Part shown: positions 1 through 6,714 of the stretch, piece by piece
Layout: each line of letters starts with the position of its first letter
How positions within the stretch are numbered: the first letter of the stretch is position 1
Assembly (NCBI GenBank): GCA_031278135.1
Contig: JAITKY010000088.1
Location: forward strand, 1-7,918
From: Prevotellaceae bacterium
GTDB lineage: Bacteria; Bacteroidota; Bacteroidia; Bacteroidales; UBA932
Direction of reading: 5' to 3'
Length of the DNA: 7,918 nt
Notes under the pieces: model-generated
What the model saw: the letters and a program-made list of their open reading frames with translations, nothing else
What the model was told of the DNA's origin: nothing
Databases searched by the model: none
Position numbers and translations under genes: made by a program

Positions 1-96
1 CTTTATTTATACAGGATTAAACCTTTTTGTTGTATTAAAGTCTATTAAAACAGTATGGTTTTATGTTAAAAAATATAAAAAATGCAGATATATTTA

Positions 97-125
97 TTTG
101 GTATAAATTTTTTTTTATAATTTTG
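97..125 (+). promoter_or_regulatory. Bacteroidetes-type promoter for the M23 pair
   Basis: TAATTTTG at 118-125 matches the Bacteroidetes -7 consensus TAnnTTTG, and TTTG at 97-100 is a plausible -33 element with a 17-bp spacer. Transcription would begin near position 132, leaving a leader of about 57 bases before the TTG start at 189. The rest of 1-188 is very AT-rich, has no credible reading frame, and shows no clear hairpin terminator. The assignment rests on consensus matching only. Confidence 0.6.
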
Positions 126-188
126 CGCTGAAATTTTTATAGATTTTATGGTTTAGTTAATATGAATTTTTAAAAAAAATAGGACTGT

Positions 189-1157
189 TTGACAAAGAAA
201 CATTATAAATATAACCCTGAAACTCTGCTGTTTGAAGAGAAAGAAGTGTCGCTGATATCACGAATAAAAAAGTCGGTCATTGCTTTTTTGGGTATGAGTA
301 CAATTGCTGCGGCATGGATTTTTGCGTATTCTTTATTCTTCGAAACGCCAAAAGAACTGCATTTGCTTAAGACAACGAATGAATTGTTGGTCTCGTACGA
401 AATCATGTCGATGAAACTGGCGGAGGCCGAATATACATTAAATAAAATAATGGAACGCGACAATAATGTTTACAGAGCAGTTTTCGAAGAAGATACGATT
501 CCATATACTGTCAGGAATGCTGGATTCGGAGGAGTGAATCGGTATGCAAAATACGAAAATCTGGGAATCGAAAATTCGGATTTGCTGGTTGACATATATA
601 AACGTATGGACATTCTGCAAAAGAAAGCGTACATCCAGTCAAAATCGTTCGATAAGATTGGCGAGTTGGCATCGAACAAAATACTGATGCAGCAGTCCAT
701 GCCGATATTTGCGCCCGTAAGTCTTTTGCATACAAGGCTTTCGTCCGTATTCGGTTACCGAACCGATCCCGTGTATGGCGGGCGGCAATTTCACAAAGGT
801 ATTGATTTATCCGGAAAAACAGGGTTACCGATATATACATCGGGCGATGGCATTGTGATGAGAGCGTCATATAATGGAGGCGGTTACGGCAATATTGTCG
901 AAGTTGACCACGGTTTCGGATACACAACCCGATATGCACATCTCTGCAAAATCAATGTTGTTGAAGGACAAAAAGTAAAACGTGGCGACAAAATAGGCGA
1001 ACTGGGAAGCACCGGAAAATCAGTTGGTCCTCATCTACACTACGAAATACGATTGAAAAATAACCCACAAAATCCCTTAAATTATTTTGAAAATCCGTTT
1101 GACACCGAAAATTTTGAATTTGTAGATCAGGGGGATGACGAAATTATATATGAATAA
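189..1157 (+). CDS. Membrane-anchored M23 family metallopeptidase (first of a tandem pair)
   Basis: This is a predicted zinc endopeptidase of the LytM/lysostaphin type that would cut peptide cross-links in peptidoglycan from the periplasmic side. The 322-residue protein has a short basic N-terminus with the motif KYNPETL (residues 7-13) and one membrane span at about 29-51. A helical, probably coiled-coil linker covers roughly 55-170, and the M23 domain about 180-300. Zinc ligands are visible as H202 and D206 (HKGID) and H284 of the HLH motif. H282 and H251 (YAHL) are the expected catalytic histidines, so the enzyme looks active. The RDNNVY...FE and GFGGVNRY segments (about 90-119) are typical of Bacteroidetes members as I recall them. 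The start codon is TTG: a stop lies three codons upstream in frame, and the conserved N-terminal motif begins at residue 7, so a downstream ATG would remove it. AGGA at 181-184 is a weak ribosome-binding candidate. The 3' end overlaps the next gene by 8 bp. The substrate is not deducible. Confidence 0.9.
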   Translation: MTKKHYKYNPETLLFEEKEVSLISRIKKSVIAFLGMSTIAAAWIFAYSLFFETPKELHLLKTTNELLVSYEIMSMKLAEAEYTLNKIMERDNNVYRAVFEEDTIPYTVRNAGFGGVNRYAKYENLGIENSDLLVDIYKRMDILQKKAYIQSKSFDKIGELASNKILMQQSMPIFAPVSLLHTRLSSVFGYRTDPVYGGRQFHKGIDLSGKTGLPIYTSGDGIVMRASYNGGGYGNIVEVDHGFGYTTRYAHLCKINVVEGQKVKRGDKIGELGSTGKSVGPHLHYEIRLKNNPQNPLNYFENPFDTENFEFVDQGDDEIIYE

Positions 1158-2118
1158 GTCGAAAAAATTCAAATTCAATCCCGAGACATTAAAGTTCGAG
1201 GATGTTGGCAAAAGCATACATCGTACAGTCAGGCGAATTATTTCGTTTTTGATATCAAGTTTTGCTATAGCAGTTATATATTATATAGTATATTCTTTAT
1301 TTTTTGACACTTATGCCGAATATTCTATTAAAAGGGAAAATAAAATCCTTGCGGAACATCTCACCGAAATCAACGAACAGTACAGGAGACTCAATGAAGT
1401 GATTACAAATATCTCAAAAAGAGACACCAATATATACAGCGTGATTTTCGAAACAAAACCACTGGACGACATGTTTGAAACCGCAGAACAATCGTCTGCA
1501 AAGTATGAATTTCTTCACTCAAAGACAATTAAAGAGTTAGTTTTGCTGGCTAAAACCAAAATGGAAACATTGACCGGCAAAATCCGTTTTCAATCGGAGA
1601 TTGTCGATAGTTTGAAAAAAATAGTCACATCACGACAGGACGAAATCAGGTTTATTCCAGCAATTATCCCTATCAAAAATCTGTACATCAATGCTGTAGG
1701 CGCTTCAATAGGCGACAAGATTAACCCGATACACAAATCCTTGCATGTGCATAAAGGTATCGATTTTGCCGTTCCTGTAGGTTCGGAAGTCATCGCTACA
1801 GCATCGGGAAAAGTGAAAGACATCATTTCACGAAAATTCAGTACCGGCACCGAAATCATTATAGATCATCAGAATGACTACGAAACAAGATATTTATATC
1901 TGAACGAAGCGTTAGTGACAAAAGGCGCTACGGTCAATCGAGGCGATGTTATCGGCAAAGTCGGAAATATCGGTGTGACAGTGCCGCATCTGCATTACGA
2001 AGTCAGAGTGGGAGGTAAAATTGCCGACCCGCTCAACTATTTCTTTATCGAACTGTCGCCGAAAGAAGCGATACTGTTTGTGAAAGCTTCATTGAGCAAA
2101 GGACAATCGCTTGATTAG
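1150..2118 (+). CDS. Divergent M23 family peptidase paralogue with an active-site His-to-Tyr change
   Basis: This tandem paralogue of the preceding gene is also 322 residues with the same plan: KFNPETL motif (8-14), one membrane span at about 29-52 ending in the shared YSLFF, a coiled-coil-like linker (about 60-165) and a C-terminal M23 domain (about 180-298). The zinc ligands H201 and D205 (HKGID) and H282 (HLH) are kept, as is H280. The histidine that lies in YAHL in the first paralogue is replaced by tyrosine (RYLYL, Y250), and the GFGG segment of the linker is missing. The protein may therefore bind zinc but cleave poorly, or may act as a regulator or scaffold, as known for degenerate LytM-domain proteins. 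I chose the ATG at 1150 because it reproduces the N-terminus of the first copy. An in-frame ATG at 1135 would add five residues, and a G-run at 1130-1134 abuts it too closely to act as a ribosome site. The ATGAATAA overlap with the upstream stop suggests translational coupling. Confidence 0.87.
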   Translation: MNKSKKFKFNPETLKFEDVGKSIHRTVRRIISFLISSFAIAVIYYIVYSLFFDTYAEYSIKRENKILAEHLTEINEQYRRLNEVITNISKRDTNIYSVIFETKPLDDMFETAEQSSAKYEFLHSKTIKELVLLAKTKMETLTGKIRFQSEIVDSLKKIVTSRQDEIRFIPAIIPIKNLYINAVGASIGDKINPIHKSLHVHKGIDFAVPVGSEVIATASGKVKDIISRKFSTGTEIIIDHQNDYETRYLYLNEALVTKGATVNRGDVIGKVGNIGVTVPHLHYEVRVGGKIADPLNYFFIELSPKEAILFVKASLSKGQSLD

Positions 2119-2131
2119 TTAAAAAATTAAA

Positions 2132-3115
2132 ATGATGAAAATATTATGTGTTCCTAATTTCAGCGAAGGTAGAGATTCGTCGAAAATACAGTTGATTAGC
2201 AAATCTATAGAATCAATATCCGGAGTTAAACTTTTGCATATCGACAGTGGAGCGGACGCTAACAGAACGGTTATTACATTCGTAGGAACGCCCGAAGCCG
2301 TTTGCAACGCCGCTTTCGAAATGATCAAAACAGCGTCGGAAATCATTGATATGCAGGTTCATCGTGGAAAACATCCACGAATAGGAAGCACAGACGTTTG
2401 TCCGCTGATTCCATTGCAGAATATCAGTATGGAAAAGACTGTGGAATATGCCCGCAAACTTGCCGAACGTGTTGGAAACGAATTGGATATTCCTGTATAT
2501 TGTTACGAAAATGCGGCATCGGTTCCCGAACGCAGGAATCTGGCTTTTTGCCGGAAAGGAGAGTACGAATCGCTGAAACAAAAACTCGTCGAACAAAAAC
2601 CTGATTTTGGTCCGGATATTTTTACTCCAAAAATCGCAAAAACAGGAGCCACAATAATCGGAGCAAGAGATTTTCTCATTGCCGTGAATTTCAATCTCAA
2701 CACGAAATCGAAAGATACAGCTTCGCTTATTGCTGCCGGAATACGCGAAAAAAGTAAAATCAGCGACGGTGCAAAACTGAAAGGAATAAAGGCTATCGGC
2801 TGGTATATCGCCGATTTTGGTATAGCGCAGGTGTCGGTGAATATCACGGATATACACGCTACTCCGTTACATCGTGTTTTCGAAGAGACCAGAAAAAGAT
2901 CAAAACAACTTGGCGTTGATGTAACCGGAACGGAAATAATCGGTTTAGTCCCCGAAAAAGTTCTGCTCGATGCGGGGCGTTATTTCCTTTCGCAAACAGA
3001 AAACGGAAATCCCGAAAATGTTTCCGACAGTATCCTGCTGAAAACGGCAATCGAAAAACTTGGACTCAATGATTTATCCCCTTTTATGTCTGATAAAAAA
3101 TTATTGAAAATTTAA
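2132..3115 (+). CDS. ftcD: Glutamate formimidoyltransferase
   Basis: The enzyme transfers the formimino group from N-formimino-L-glutamate to tetrahydrofolate, giving glutamate and 5-formimino-tetrahydrofolate (EC 2.1.2.5), a late step of histidine degradation in the cytosol. The 327 residues match the formiminotransferase domain alone, with no fused cyclodeaminase domain, which is the usual bacterial arrangement. Recognisable segments are CVPNFSEGRD (6-15), GADANRTV (40-47), HPRIGSTDVCP (81-91, with H81 corresponding to the catalytic histidine of the mammalian enzyme), RRNLAFCRKGEYE (134-146), GARDFLIAVNFNL (177-189) and GTEIIGLVPEKVLLDAGRYF (266-285). ATG at 2132 is directly followed by a second ATG at 2135; either could start the protein. 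It lies 13 bp after the M23 pair with no promoter visible between, so it is probably co-transcribed. No hutH, hutU, hutI or cyclodeaminase gene is present in the window. Confidence 0.95.
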   Translation: MMKILCVPNFSEGRDSSKIQLISKSIESISGVKLLHIDSGADANRTVITFVGTPEAVCNAAFEMIKTASEIIDMQVHRGKHPRIGSTDVCPLIPLQNISMEKTVEYARKLAERVGNELDIPVYCYENAASVPERRNLAFCRKGEYESLKQKLVEQKPDFGPDIFTPKIAKTGATIIGARDFLIAVNFNLNTKSKDTASLIAAGIREKSKISDGAKLKGIKAIGWYIADFGIAQVSVNITDIHATPLHRVFEETRKRSKQLGVDVTGTEIIGLVPEKVLLDAGRYFLSQTENGNPENVSDSILLKTAIEKLGLNDLSPFMSDKKLLKI

Positions 3116-3137
3116 TTCGAAATTATTATTACTTTTG
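3104..3137 (+). promoter_or_regulatory. Bacteroidetes-type promoter ahead of the decayed proC-proB pair
   Basis: TACTTTTG at 3130-3137 matches TAnnTTTG. The only upstream TTG, at 3104-3106, lies inside the 3' end of ftcD with a 23-bp spacer, longer than usual, so the -33 element is doubtful. The site sits 39 bp ahead of the proC start codon, suggesting that proC-proB once formed its own transcription unit. Whether the promoter is still active is unknown. Confidence 0.5.
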
Positions 3138-3175
3138 CACCCGTTTTATAAGTGGATTCTAATCGGGAAAAAAGT

Positions 3176-3968
3176 ATGAAAATTACGGTTATAGGCGCAG
3201 GAAACATCGGAGGCGCAATAGTGGAATGAAGTATCAGGCAGGGAATTTTGACGATAGACGATATTGTCGTGTCCGATCCTCATCCGAGTGTTAAAGAACG
3301 ATTTATCATCAGGGATATCGATGTCAATCATGTGAACGATAATGCCGGAGCGATTGCAGGAGCCGACTTGATAATCGTTGCTGTCAAACCGTGGCTTGTC
3401 GAAAAAGTGATGAACGAAATATCGGGAGTTGTCAATCGTAGCGAACAGGCGATTGTTTCGATTGCAGCGGGCGTCACGTTTGCGAAAATCAGACAATATC
3501 TGTCGGTTACAGACAGGGGCGAAGCGGAAATTTACCGTATAATACCGAACACAGCCATTTTCGTTGGGTAAGAGCGTCAGTTTCATCGCCAAACACAATA
3601 CTTCGGCACGACACGACGAACAGGTACACACTCTTTTCTAGGCTCTTGGCGAAATATTTTACGTTCCCGAAAACGATATGACGGCATGTACAGCCCTTTC
3701 GTCAGCCGGCATAGCATACGCATTGCGGTATATCGATGCGGCGAAGCGTGGCGGCGAGGCGCTCGGACTTGATAAAAACATCTCGCTCAAGATAGTGATA
3801 AGGACAATCGAGGGCGCTATTGCTCTGCTCGAAACGAACGGAACATCTCCGCAAACGGAAATCGACCGTGTTACAACTCCCGGAGGAGTAACGTTGAAAG
3901 GTATTGATAAAATGGAAGACGGCGGATTTTCTAAGTCCGTTATCGACGGTTTACTGGCAACAAAATAA
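3176..3968 (+). pseudogene. proC: Broken pyrroline-5-carboxylate reductase
   Basis: ProC normally reduces pyrroline-5-carboxylate to proline with NAD(P)H, the last step of proline synthesis. The N-terminal frame begins MKITVIGAGNIGGAI, which contains the Rossmann dinucleotide motif GAGNIGG, then hits TGA at 3227-3229. The same frame continues with VSDPHPS, AVKPWLVEKV, SIAAGVTF and IPNTAI. It ends at TAA 3569-3571 because one extra T in the run at 3558-3561 shifts the frame; removing it restores IPNTAISLGKSVSFIAKH. The third frame runs on to another in-frame stop, TAG at 3639-3641 (LF-stop-ALGE), then ALSSAGIAYALRYIDAAKRG and the family signature TTPGGVTLKGID. The total of 793 bp equals 264 codons plus one base, the normal ProC length. 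Three independent lesions make loss of function very likely and a single sequencing error unlikely. Stop-free pieces at 3248-3571 and 3678-3968 are fragments, not separate genes. Confidence 0.92.
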
Positions 3969-3972
3969 AATC

Positions 3973-4329
3973 ATGGAAACACAAGAAAAATTAAAATACA
4001 AAAGGATAGTCGTAAAAATCGGCAGTAATGTACTGACTTGCATCGACGGTACGCTTGATACCGAACGAATGTCGTTGCTTGTCGATCAGATTGCGAAATT
4101 GTTTCATGCGGACGCCTTGATGCAACCCAAAGCAACGAGTTTATTACCGATAGGCGTCGAATCGGTCGAAGGAAATTTCGAAAAAGACGATATTGTACAG
4201 ATTGTTGCTCCTTCTGGCGGAAATATTGGCGTCGGACGGGTAACAATGCCGGTGGAAAAAGCCTGTCAAGTGATAGGTAAAAGAGGACTCAAAGCGCTGA
4301 TTCATTATGATTATATGTACTTGGAATGA
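3973..4329 (+). pseudogene. proB: Internally deleted glutamate 5-kinase remnant
   Basis: ProB phosphorylates glutamate in the first step of proline synthesis. This frame encodes 118 residues, whereas the family usually has about 360. Residues 1-44 match the N-terminus (KRIVVKIGSNVLT at 10-22, the first strand of the amino-acid-kinase fold, then RMSLLVDQIA). From about residue 46 it joins directly to the C-terminal end of the family (ALMQPKATSLLPIGVESVEG, FEKDDIVQIV, IGVGRV, HYDYMYLE), which belongs to the PUA-like domain. The junction lies near 4105-4110 and keeps the frame. Nearly all of the kinase domain, including most of the ATP- and glutamate-binding parts, is absent, so kinase activity is not expected. 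The ATG at 3973 lies 4 bp after the proC stop. No proA follows. A short stable PUA-like product cannot be excluded, since the frame is open, but decay is the simpler reading. Confidence 0.88.
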
Positions 4330-4397
4330 ATGTCTTTAACCCGGAAAATTCATGCCCAGATAATCAGATGTATCCGATTAATCCCTGCGTGTCCGGT

Positions 4398-4445
4398 GTA
4401 GAGACATTGCATGAACATCTCCTCATAATTCATCACTCATCACTC
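4398..4445 (+). repeat. Degenerate palindrome plus tandem 7-mer in the intergenic spacer
   Basis: GTAGAGACATTGCATG at 4398-4413 is followed by AACATCTC, so GAGACATT (4401-4408) and AACATCTC (4414-4421) form an imperfect stem with 6 of 8 pairs around GCATG. This looks like a worn copy of the GTAGAGAC-type interspersed palindromes that I recall from Bacteroidetes and cyanobacterial genomes. Immediately after it, CATCACT occurs twice in tandem (4431-4444), in an AATTCATCACTCATCACTC context that I have also seen as intergenic repeat sequence. The remainder of 4330-4550 contains no credible gene, only the promoter described separately. The repeat-family assignment is from memory and unverified. 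Confidence 0.45.
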
Positions 4446-4491
4446 TTAAATCTTATCCCTTAAAGTGTCATTTCTGCGGTACTGTGGGACT

Positions 4492-4525
4492 TTTTGATTG
4501 GTTTCAAAAAAATATATTACTTTTG
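4492..4525 (+). promoter_or_regulatory. Bacteroidetes-type promoter for lolA-tolC-mnmA
   Basis: TACTTTTG at 4518-4525 fits TAnnTTTG. TTTTG at 4492-4496 would give a 21-bp spacer, and a second TTG at 4498-4500 a 17-bp spacer. The start site would fall near 4532, about 19 bases before the ATG at 4551, giving a short leader without a clear Shine-Dalgarno. The 11 bases TTTTGCGCTGA at 4521-4531 are identical to those at the first promoter (121-131). Confidence 0.62.
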
Positions 4526-4550
4526 CGCTGATTTTGGTATAAAAAATAAT

Positions 4551-5201
4551 ATGCGGATAAATAAGATTACAGTTGTTTTATTGTTAGTTTCGTTTCCTTT
4601 CTTTGCAAATTCGCAGAAAGACCTCGAAGAAGTTTTGGACGAATTAGCCCGGACAATTGCCTCATACAAATGTCTTTACTTCGAATATACACTGAAAACC
4701 GAAGATCTTCAACTCAGCACTTCGACAATGCAGGACGGGAAAGCGATGATGAAAGGCAATAAATACAGAGTTTCGACAAAAGACATCGAACTGTATAACG
4801 ATGGCACGACACAATGGCAGTATCTCAAAGAAGATAATGAAGTTATGATTTCGTTAGCCGATTCGACCGCCGACATTGTGGCGAACCCGCTCGGATTTAT
4901 TCTTGGCGATAAAAAAGAATTTAAACAGAAACTGAAAGGCGAAGTCAACGAAGACGGGTTCGACCTTCTTGAGATTGATTTTTATCCGAAAGATATTAAA
5001 ATGCCATATTCCTTCATCAGGGTACGGATAGACGACAGCGCTCATAAACCGTACAGTATCAAATATGCAGGCAAAGATGGCGTAAACTATACAATAAAAA
5101 TAAAGAATTATACACCGGATGACGATATTCCCGAAGACGAAGAATTTGTATTCGACACATCGAAATATCCGGATATCGAAACAGTTGATTTAAGAGAATA
5201 A
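4551..5201 (+). CDS. lolA: LolA-like periplasmic lipoprotein carrier
   Basis: LolA-family proteins ferry lipoproteins from the inner membrane across the periplasm to the outer membrane. The 216-residue product starts with a clear signal peptide: MRINK, a hydrophobic core at 6-19, and a probable cleavage near NSQ (20-22). There is no lipobox cysteine, so the mature protein should be soluble. The body has the family pattern of alternating beta strands, with GKAMMKGNKYRV (63-74), then YNDGTTQWQYLKEDNEVMIS (82-101), the conserved 'DG-x-x-W-x-Y' type segment, then NPLGFIL (112-118). The C-terminal half (about 135-205) continues as strands. I chose the ATG at 4551; an in-frame TTG at 4494 lies before the promoter -7 element and would bury the signal peptide behind 19 residues. 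The stop is 10 bp before the TolC-like gene, so the two are likely co-transcribed. Sequence identity in this family is low, and the exact cargo is unknown. Confidence 0.8.
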   Translation: MRINKITVVLLLVSFPFFANSQKDLEEVLDELARTIASYKCLYFEYTLKTEDLQLSTSTMQDGKAMMKGNKYRVSTKDIELYNDGTTQWQYLKEDNEVMISLADSTADIVANPLGFILGDKKEFKQKLKGEVNEDGFDLLEIDFYPKDIKMPYSFIRVRIDDSAHKPYSIKYAGKDGVNYTIKIKNYTPDDDIPEDEEFVFDTSKYPDIETVDLRE

Positions 5202-5211
5202 ATTAAAAAAT

Positions 5212-6714
5212 ATGTATATAATGAGGCAACTTTACACAGTTTTAGTCGTGCTGACGTTGTTTACCGGCACAATTACAGCCCAGAACAATCTGGAATTTAC
5301 AATTGACGAAGTGATTGAACTTGCAAAAGAACAGTCGCCGGAAGGCATTCAGGCAAAACATTCTTTTCGTGCGAGTTATTGGCAATATCGTTCGTACAGG
5401 GCAGGATTTTTGCCAAGTCTTGTATTTTCGGCTACGGCGCCCAACTTTTCACGAGCCATGACTGCCGTACAGCAGGAAAACGGAACTTATCTGTATTTGC
5501 AGGATTACTCGAATCGCCTGTCGGGGGCTATCAATATCGAGCAAAATGTGCCTTTGACAGGCGGTCAGTTTACAGTAGGTTCGAACCTGAGCCGTACGGA
5601 TATATTCGGCGACGACGGATATGTACAGTATTTAAGTTCGCCGTTAAGTGTGACTTACAGTCAGTCGCTATTCGGATTGAACAGTTTGAAATGGGACAAA
5701 AAAGTAGAACCGTTGAGATACGAAGAAGCGAAAAAAAGATATTTACGGGCAGTCGAAAACGTGTCTATCACGGCTATACGTTATTTTTTCAATCTTGCGG
5801 AAGCTCAGCAGAGAGTTGCAATCGCCGAATTTAACAAATTGAACAACGATTCGCTCTTCAAGATTGCAAAAGGACGCTATAATATCGGAACAATCGGCGA
5901 AAACGACATGTTACAGTCGGAATTGAACTACATGAACGCTTGCGCAACTTTGAACGACGCCATCCTGAATCTTGCCGCATCGAAGAATAGGCTTCGCTCT
6001 TTTCTGGGGTTCAACGAATCAGTAGATCTTTCGATTATCATTCCCGACGAAGCACCGAAATTAGACCTTCATGTCGAAAAAGTCATGGAACTTGCGAAAC
6101 AAAACAGTCCCGATTTGCTTGCATACGAACGACAGTTGATCGAAGCGCAACGAAGTGTAGCATCGGCAAAAGCATCGCGAGGGTTCAGCGCCGATTTGTA
6201 CATGCAGTTTGGGCTAGACCAGCGTTCGGGAACAAGACAAAATTCGGGCAAAATCCTGGACGCATACAAAAATCCCGGCGACATGGAAAGAGTACAGTTG
6301 GGATTGAGGATTCCCATACTTGATTGGGGTAAGGGAAAAGGACGCGTAAAGATGGCACAGTCGAACGAAGAATTAACCAAAGTGCAAGTACAACAGGCGA
6401 TAACGGATTTCGAGCAGGATGTGATTCTGCAAGTCAACCAATATAACATGCAGGCGGAACAGTATCAGATTACTACCAAAGCCGATACTATTGCGCAAAA
6501 AAGATACAGCGTTTCGATGCAGCGTTATCTGACTGATAAAATTGATATTACGGAAATGAACAACGCTCAAAACGACAGGGATAACGCACGTCTGCGCAGT
6601 GTAACCGCATTGCGTAATTATTGGACTTACTATTACACAATCAGGCAATTGACTCTCCACGACCTGCTCAATGACAGTCCCTTGGAAACCGATTACGATA
6701 AACTGATCGAATGA
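5212..6714 (+). CDS. TolC family outer-membrane efflux protein
   Basis: TolC-type proteins form trimeric outer-membrane barrels with a periplasmic helical tunnel, serving efflux pumps or type I secretion. The 500-residue product has a signal peptide (about 1-23, cleavage near ITA-QNN, no lipobox) and the two-fold repeat of the OEP family, roughly 29-265 and 285-480. Each half opens with the helix pattern 'V-x-E/x-LAK-x-xSP' (34-43 and 291-300). Each also contains a matching loop-helix: GRYNIGTIGENDMLQSELNY (221-240) and QRYLTDKIDITEMNNAQND (437-455). PILDWGKGKG (368-377) is the usual strand-to-helix junction of the second half. The length is ordinary for Bacteroidetes members. An ATG at 5221 (MRQLYTV) is an alternative start. 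No membrane-fusion or pump gene is adjacent, so the partner must lie elsewhere and the substrate is unknown. Its last four bases overlap the mnmA start (ATGA). Confidence 0.92.
   Translation: MYIMRQLYTVLVVLTLFTGTITAQNNLEFTIDEVIELAKEQSPEGIQAKHSFRASYWQYRSYRAGFLPSLVFSATAPNFSRAMTAVQQENGTYLYLQDYSNRLSGAINIEQNVPLTGGQFTVGSNLSRTDIFGDDGYVQYLSSPLSVTYSQSLFGLNSLKWDKKVEPLRYEEAKKRYLRAVENVSITAIRYFFNLAEAQQRVAIAEFNKLNNDSLFKIAKGRYNIGTIGENDMLQSELNYMNACATLNDAILNLAASKNRLRSFLGFNESVDLSIIIPDEAPKLDLHVEKVMELAKQNSPDLLAYERQLIEAQRSVASAKASRGFSADLYMQFGLDQRSGTRQNSGKILDAYKNPGDMERVQLGLRIPILDWGKGKGRVKMAQSNEELTKVQVQQAITDFEQDVILQVNQYNMQAEQYQITTKADTIAQKRYSVSMQRYLTDKIDITEMNNAQNDRDNARLRSVTALRNYWTYYYTIRQLTLHDLLNDSPLETDYDKLIE

Noticed and set aside
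2213..2857. Long minus-strand frame opposite ftcD
   Set aside because: It is a shadow of a strongly recognised plus-strand gene. The translation has no recognisable family pattern and no promoter or start context.
3227..3229. TGA read as a sense codon (tryptophan or selenocysteine) in proC
   Set aside because: TGA terminates tolC, mnmA and the proB frame, tryptophan is TGG elsewhere, and the gene has two further lesions.
3904..4329. A longer reading frame that begins inside the end of proC and runs into proB
   Set aside because: The first 23 codons lie in the wrong frame of the proC tail and have no ProB similarity. The ATG at 3973 fits the family N-terminus.
4330..4493. Possible proA remnant after proB
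   Set aside because: I translated the stretch and saw no glutamate-semialdehyde dehydrogenase motif; only repeat-like and unassigned sequence is present.
4494..4550. A TTG start for the LolA-like gene 19 codons upstream
   Set aside because: It precedes the promoter -7 element and would place extra residues before an otherwise standard signal peptide.
5379..5834. A 151-codon plus-strand frame within the TolC-like gene
   Set aside because: It is an out-of-frame reading of TolC sequence. The main frame has continuous family features across the same stretch.
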